DNA of 11,379 nucleotides from Stenocarpella maydis (lineage: Eukaryota > Ascomycota > Sordariomycetes > Diaporthales > Diaporthaceae). A program made the translations under genes and the position numbers. The stretch lies in NCBI GenBank assembly GCA_002270565.1, contig NQMI01000316.1, forward strand, positions 1-11,379, read 5' to 3'. Of the stretch, positions 7,526 to 11,379 are shown piece by piece (the first letter of the stretch is position 1; each line of letters begins with the position of its first letter). A model generated the notes under the pieces. The model saw only the letters and a list, made by a program, of their open reading frames with translations, was not told the DNA's origin and did no database searches.

Positions 7526-8054
7526 TAGAAGGGCTATCTATAAAACCTCAGACAGCAACCAACTACATTACAAGGTACTTATGTGCAACAGCAAGCAACT
7601 ATAGCTACCTAACGGTTTAGGTTGAGCTAGGAGTCCATACGTGCTTAGCAGTTATTAATAGTAGAGCACAAGGAAATTTCATATCCCTAAAGGTGGTAAA
7701 TAGATACTACCTATTATAACATAAGAAAAGGGAACCCTATAGACTTAATATAGTAGATAAAACTAAAGTATCTTATAGTAATGGAATTATTAATATAGAG
7801 ACTAATCTACTTTTAATTTAGATTTATAACCGCACAGAATTACTATTATTTAACATTACTAAGACAGTAAATTATTAATTGATCTTAGGAATACTTTAAT
7901 TAAGGAAGAATAATCCCTAAATTATTTAAACTGCTAGCTAAATCTATTAGGATAATGCTATTCCTTAAAAAAAGGTTACAATTAATGGTAAGGAAAGGAG
8001 TTACATTACTAAGGATAGCAAATAAGCAATGTACTTAAATGGACCCATAGATAT
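7526..8054 (+). pseudogene. Gypsy aspartic protease, catalytic site mutated
   Basis: The retropepsin cuts the Gag and Pol polyproteins. In the -1 frame relative to gag, LAVINSRAQGNFIS at 7645-7686 aligns with the LIDSGAxGNFIS active-site motif of this family. Asp is now Asn (AAT at 7657) and Gly is Arg (AGA at 7663), both single G-to-A changes. The flap region follows (VDKTKVSYSNGIINIETNLL, about 7750-7812). The second hallmark, ILG at 7882-7890, is intact, followed by TAA (7897-7899) where the family has Trp in ILGIPWL. Further stops lie downstream. The frame is cut at 8055 by the copia LTR piece, before any reverse transcriptase motif. Confidence 0.75.
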
Positions 8055-8137
8055 TGTTAAACGGAACCGCTCAGCAGGGCGTTGGTACTCCGTGCAAGGA
8101 GTTACCCTAGACTTTCTAGCAAGGAGTTACCCTAGAC
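8055..8137 (+). repeat. Copia-type LTR, 5' fragment, inserted in the gypsy element
   Basis: The first 83 bases match the start of the LTR at 9233 almost perfectly, including TGTTAAACGGAACCGC and two tandem units (8096-8120 and 8121-8137). The first tandem unit has the tail TTTCTAGC, which in the longer LTR belongs to the second unit, so one unit has been lost by unequal exchange or slippage. The match stops at the N at 8138 and does not continue afterwards. The preceding five bases, GATAT, would be the target duplication, but no partner is found nearby. Confidence 0.85.
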
Positions 8138-8138
8138 N

Positions 8139-9227
8139 TAAAACTTATAGATTTAATTAATATTGAAAAAGAGCTGCCTTATATAAACCTTAATACTTTC
8201 TAGCCCTATTATACCTATCCTAACCCCTATAAACTTTCATGATTCATTAGATTTAACTAATTAAGTATAGTTATAACTAAGGAGTACTGAATTTCTTTTT
8301 ATATTTGGCCCTAAGTAGGGGCTAGGGTAGCCTAAAGTTAGTGAATTTGATGAAAATTAGCTAATTCCTGGTCCTGGCTACTTCCTGGTACCCTATATTA
8401 TTTTTAATTACTTATAAAAATAGAATGAAGAAACCCTAAATAAGGAATGAAATATTTGAAAAGCAAATTAAAATAATATATAATAAGTTAAAGTTTTCAA
8501 AATTAGTTATTAAAATACTTTTAACATTTCATGAATATACTTTTTAATCAATTAAGAATAAAAGAAGTCTTACCTTTAGAGAAAGTTCATCATAAGATTC
8601 TTTTAAAATTTGGAACTATATTATTATAAGTATTAGTTTATAGATTTTTGAAAACTAGGCCTAAAGCTTCTTAAGGTTATCTTTAAGAGAATATTAGTAA
8701 TACCTAAATATAATTCAACTAAAACTTAATTAAATATTTATTACTTTTAGCCTGGAAAATAATAAAACTATATATTCTTTTATAAATTATGAAAGATTAA
8801 ATAGAAATATTATAAAGAATTAATGGTATTCCTATTTTATTTTGAAAAGTATAAAAGAACTATTTCCATTTTATATTTTTTTTAATTTCGTTTATTTAAT
8901 ATATATTATTATATACATATTATTGAAAAGAATATATAAATATTAATATTAAAAATATATTAGAAGTATCATAAGTTTATTATAATACTTTCTAGCTTGA
9001 TTAATACTCTTATAGTATAAAGAGCTTTATTATTAAAGTTATAAATAATTACATGAATATTTATACTATATATTATTTAAATACTGTCGCTTTCTTGTTT
9101 TTATTTTAAAATATTAATTAAATGTATTTAATCAAAATAAGTAACTAACTTATAATAATTAACCTTTATAATAATACCTTAAAATATTTAAATTTTAAAA
9201 TGCAGTTTACCTTCTGAAGGTTTGTTA
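8139..9227. other. Very A/T-rich DNA without genes
   Basis: No open frame, RNA gene or family could be recognised. Only 8306-8395 is less A/T-rich, with GGGGCTAGGG and short direct repeats of CCTGGT. The rest consists of TTTAATA/ATTAAA-type sequence expected after heavy RIP. It begins at an N, so its connection to the gypsy element on the left is not certain. Confidence 0.55.
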
Positions 9228-9232
9228 CTTTT
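9228..9232. repeat. Target site duplication, left copy
   Basis: CTTTT directly precedes the LTR start at 9233 and recurs directly after its end at 9790-9794. Five bases is the usual length for LTR retrotransposons. Confidence 0.65.
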
Positions 9233-9273
9233 TGTTAAACGGAACCGCTCAGCAGGGCGTTGGTACTCCGTGC

Positions 9274-9348
9274 AAGGAGTTACCCTAGACTTCGTTGTAA
9301 GGAGTTACCCTAGACTTTCTAGCAAGGAGTTACCCTAGACTTGCGAGT
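9274..9348 (+). repeat. 25-bp tandem repeat in the LTR, three copies
   Basis: Units at 9274-9298, 9299-9323 and 9324-9348 share AAGGAGTTACCCTAGACTT and differ in the last six to eight bases. The array lies near the 5' end of U3, upstream of the TATA box, where promoter-binding repeats of LTRs often sit. Its copy number differs between the three LTRs of the window. Confidence 0.9.
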
Positions 9349-9632
9349 CAGGCGATTTTCGCTAAGTACGCCCAGTGCGTGCGTGACGTAAGATGAGTTT
9401 GGTGGCCGTGAGTCGATTATTTTGGCCTGCATTTGCACCTTAATTCAGACCTCTGCATTACCCTTATTTCTTACCCAAAAAGTATATAACTTAGTGCATT
9501 NATTGCTAGGGCTATGGTTGGCTGGTTGCTTGGAACCAAAGATGGTGTGTTGGAAGGGCGAATTTTCCGGCATTTGCAAATTTGCACCAGAGCCTACCGC
9601 AGCGTGCCCAGGGGTGAGACGACGTCGGAGGG

Positions 9633-9639
9633 TATATAA
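9633..9639 (+). promoter_or_regulatory. LTR TATA box
   Basis: TATATAA in a GC-rich setting, preceded by GGAGGG and followed by AGGAGGGC. The same box is at 4164-4170 (complement) in copy 1. Transcription would start about 25-35 bases downstream, close to or just after the hairpin. Confidence 0.6.
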
Positions 9640-9642
9640 GGA

Positions 9643-9658
9643 GGGCTTACAGAAGCCC
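9643..9658 (+). other. Conserved hairpin beside the LTR TATA box, copy 2
   Basis: GGGCTT, loop ACAG, AAGCCC. The stem is identical in copy 1 and only the loop has a C-to-T type change on the element strand. Confidence 0.6.
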
Positions 9659-9761
9659 AACTTAATTCAATACAAAGTTGTCCAGACCATTGCCAATCGT
9701 CCGAATTCGCCTCAGAGCACCATACTGCGACCCTGCCGAAACACACACACGCTGAACTGAA

Positions 9762-9776
9762 TGCTATTCTATAGCA
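9762..9776 (+). other. Conserved inverted repeat near the LTR 3' end
   Basis: TGCTAT and ATAGCA, separated by three bases, end 13 bases before the LTR edge. Copy 1 keeps both arms at 4026-4040 with a different three-base spacer. It could act in transcript 3' end formation or in primer-site folding; the sequence does not decide. Confidence 0.55.
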
Positions 9777-9789
9777 CAAATTCATCAGA

Positions 9790-9794
9790 CTTTT
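9790..9794. repeat. Target site duplication, right copy
   Basis: CTTTT, identical to the five bases before the LTR. Confidence 0.65.
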
Positions 9795-10649
9795 GATTAT
9801 AAATAATTACAAATCTTGAATAAATCTAAAACATTTAAAATTAGGTATTATTTTAATCATATTATAAGACTTAAAGCTTGGTTAAATTCTATAATGTTTA
9901 TTACGAATCTTTTAAATGTTTCTTTTAAGTTACTTACTACTTAACGTTTAAGCTTAAGAATATAAAATAAATTAGAAAACCCAAGTAATTTAATATTCTA
10001 GGCTTTAAAAATTAAAAGGGCTAAACCTCTATTTAAAAAGTTAAAAGATTAATTTATATTAGGCTCTTCTTATACTAATATAAATTAATATATCTTAATA
10101 TAAAATAGGTAGTATTATCCTTTACTTATATAAAAAATAATGAACAAGTATAACATTTTATTACTTTTTACTTTTAAAAGCAAATAAATATTAAGTTTTA
10201 TTAAATTATTTATAATTAGAAACCATTTCTTATTTTAAACTATTCCTAATAATAAAAGCTATATTCTAAAGGTATTTAAACTTTTCTTTTATTTTTTCTA
10301 ATTATAGTAATCTTAAGACTTTAATAAAATAAAAAAGCTAATATTTAAATAACTTAAATAACTTATATACCTTTTTAAATTTACTTTTGAAGTTAAATAT
10401 TAGCTAAATATTAAAACTTTAATAAATACTTTATCTTTGTAACTTAATTATATTTTGAATAAATAAAAGTTAAACTTATTAAACTCTATTAATATTTATA
10501 TAAAACTTATACTTATAATTGAATTTGAAGTCTGATTAAATAAAGTTTAATATTTAATAAACTTTAATTAAATAAGATATCCTTTTATTTATATTAATTA
10601 TATTAATATAATGGTTTTTAAGTTAGTAGTTAAACTTAGGTATTTAAAG
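9795..10649. other. Very A/T-rich DNA without genes
   Basis: No open frame of note, no RNA gene and no repeat family was recognised. The stretch is dominated by TTTAAA, ATTAAT and TATATA-type sequence and resembles 8400-9200, so the solo LTR appears to have inserted into DNA that was already decayed. Confidence 0.55.
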
Positions 10650-10762
10650 TGTTATGAACCACCAAGCATTGGCGGCTGACTACTGCAGAAGACAACCCCG
10701 CAAGTCGGGAAATAGCTCCTGAAAAGGTCGCCCCACCTGATCCAATTAGTGACGCCACCTTA

Positions 10763-10779
10763 TTAGGGTTAGGGTTAGG
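10763..10779 (+). repeat. Telomere-like TTAGGG repeats in the gypsy 5' region, copy 2
   Basis: TTAGGGTTAGGGTTAGG at the position matching copy 1. A 7-bp inverted repeat (GATCCCA at 10779-10785 and TGGGATC at 10796-10802) follows directly. Confidence 0.85.
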
Positions 10780-11167
10780 ATCCCACTAGAATCAATGGGA
10801 TCTATATTGACTCTATCGAGCAACACCCAGTCGATAGTATTACTATTGATTCTATCAAGCTACTGAACAGTTAGAATATATATACGGATATAGTTATTAC
10901 TGTAGTAGATAGCTTTTATAGAATAGACTCTTTAGTTATTAATCTAAGTATTTAATCCTAGCATTAGATAGCCTTATAGCTAGTGATTATTGTTAGTTAA
11001 TAATATTGCTTATTAATTGCCTAATAATGTATTCTGAATATAAACCCTTGATCTTTCAGGCCTAATGTACTTGGAAACCCTTTGATTATTATATTTTGAT
11101 GACTCTTGTTTATATGTTGCTATGTGGACTTTAAGTAATATTATATGCGGAACCCTTTATAATATTG

Positions 11168-11379
11168 GACTCTGAAATAACTACTCTTACTTATAACCTC
11201 TTGTATGAGCTTAGTAATATTGCTAATTAGCTGATGATTGATCCTTAAATGTAAGAGTTAGCTAATAAGGTAGCCTAATTTCATACTCTTATAGATAAGT
11301 GAGCTTGCTAGAATTAGGAAATAGAATAACTCTAAGAGGAAATTGCTACCCTTTGAGTGGGAGCTAATATTATTAATAT
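11168..11379 (+). pseudogene. gag: Gypsy gag, N-terminal part, second copy
   Basis: The frame corresponds codon by codon to 5360-5571. It has more stops than copy 1, including TGA where copy 1 keeps CGA (GAT GAG CGA GCT there, GAT AAG TGA GCT here). That is a C-to-T change turning Arg into stop. The coiled-coil part is still recognisable. The frame continues beyond the window. Confidence 0.65.

Larger units (their letters stand above)
5360..7528 (+). pseudogene. gag: Gypsy gag with nucleocapsid knuckle and long linker
   Basis: Gag packages element RNA. One frame can be followed for about 720 codons with many TAA/TAG. An N-terminal coiled-coil-like part (NEVAQLRALMDERAH near 5455-5510) precedes the gag core, which has ALYDGTAG at about 5615 and FLKGQALA at about 5735. 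The next codon, TAA at 5756-5758, sits where this family has a nearly invariant Trp before FKPYL. MELDAA at 6248 leads into the zinc knuckle at 6293-6334, where CYNYNKMGHFTSEC has Tyr for the second Cys. The linker that follows (about 395 codons) contains PNGWVEC near 7300. The true start codon could not be placed; the alignable frame begins near 5360. The frame ends at TAG 7526-7528, just after a slippery-type heptamer. Confidence 0.7.
4829..8054 (+). mobile_element. Ty3/gypsy-type retrotransposon, RIP-damaged, interrupted after protease
   Basis: The element starts with TGTTATGAACCA at 4829, matching the start of the second copy at 10650, followed by an LTR/leader region with TTAGGG repeats. 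Then come gag (from about 5360), a CCHC knuckle at 6293-6334, a linker, a candidate frameshift site at 7519-7525 and an aspartic protease (about 7590-7990). Reverse transcriptase, RNase H and integrase are missing because a copia LTR piece begins at 8055 and the sequence after it is not recognisably part of the element. The gypsy assignment follows from the gag type and the order gag, knuckle, protease. The end of the 5' LTR and its primer site could not be placed. Trp and Gln codons are widely turned into stops. Confidence 0.75.
9233..9789 (+). mobile_element. Copia-type LTR, copy 2, apparently solo
   Basis: This 557-bp LTR runs from TGTTAAACGGAACCGC to ATCAGA and is flanked by CTTTT repeats. 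It keeps many CpG and CpA sites that are mutated in the copy at 4014-4585, so it is close to the unmutated form. Parts in order: a 25-bp tandem array (9274-9348), a TATA box (9633-9639), a hairpin (9643-9658), a CA run (9741-9750) and an inverted repeat (9762-9776). No primer site or internal region follows. Open frames on both strands within it (up to 112 codons) are by-products of low stop density, as the same region in copy 1 does not keep them. A single N at 9501 lies inside it, at the place where copy 1 has about 45 extra bases, so the join may be an assembly gap. Confidence 0.8.
10650..11379 (+). mobile_element. Second gypsy copy, 5' end, running off the window
   Basis: The start TGTTATGAACCA at 10650 and the TTAGGG array at 10763-10779 match the copy at 4829. 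From 10891 to the window end it aligns without gaps to 5083-5571. Between 10785 and 10890 the two copies differ, with their own short repeats: here TATTGA(C/T)TCTATC(G/A)AGC occurs twice at a 39-base period, at 10805 and 10844. The element is cut by the window edge inside gag. Confidence 0.8.

Noticed and set aside
5360..8054. Reassigned genetic code with TAA and TAG read as Gln
   Set aside because: Stops also occupy positions where the gypsy family has Trp (5756-5758 and 7897-7899), and catalytic and zinc-binding residues are lost by the same G-to-A changes. Damage by RIP explains all of this.
9422..9785. Overlapping open frames of 112, 71 and 63 codons as genes
   Set aside because: They lie inside the LTR, overlap on both strands, match no family, and are not kept in the other LTR copy.
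8139..10649. Mitochondrial DNA insertion, suggested by the high A/T content
   Set aside because: No mitochondrial gene, tRNA or intron motif could be seen, and heavy RIP accounts for the composition.

Overview
The window looks like a gene-poor, AT-rich, repeat-filled block from a filamentous ascomycete genome that has undergone repeat-induced point mutation (RIP). Three observations support this. Coding remnants are broken almost only by TAA/TAG (TGA in one copy) where CAA, CAG, TGG or CGA would be expected. Key catalytic and zinc-binding codons carry single G-to-A changes. Two copies of one element differ mainly by C/T and G/A transitions. I see no intact cellular gene, no confident RNA gene and no CRISPR array. 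The species cannot be named from this sequence.

Layout. 1-1247: unidentified degraded coding-like sequence with a 16-bp tandem repeat. 1249-3099: AT-rich spacer, then an unidentified plus-strand coding remnant of about 1.3 kb with in-frame stops. 3101-4585, minus strand: the 5' part of a Ty1/copia-type retrotransposon, read right to left as LTR (4014-4585), a primer site matching the initiator-tRNA-Met anticodon arm, a leader, and the start of gag. Its leader carries an antisense tRNA-like 3' half with T runs. 4829-8054, plus strand: a Ty3/gypsy-type element with TGTTATGAACC 5' end, TTAGGG repeats, gag with CCHC knuckle, a candidate -1 frameshift site and an aspartic protease, all RIP-damaged. 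It is cut at 8055 by an 83-bp piece of the copia LTR. 8139-9227: very AT-rich DNA without genes. 9233-9789: a well preserved copia LTR flanked by a 5-bp duplication. 9795-10649: AT-rich DNA without genes. 10650-11379: the start of a second copy of the gypsy element, running off the window.

How the parts relate. The copia family is present as three LTR copies and the gypsy family as two 5' ends, so the window gives internal comparisons: the solo LTR at 9233 is close to the unmutated form, and the two gypsy copies show complementary mutation spectra over part of their length. Single N characters at 1248, 3100, 8138 and 9501 fall in or next to repeats and may be collapsed assembly gaps. Structures that cross them, including the apparent solo LTR, should be read with that in mind. 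The best candidates for something undescribed are the unrecognised coding remnant at 1797-3089 and the telomere-like repeats carried at the 5' end of the gypsy family.
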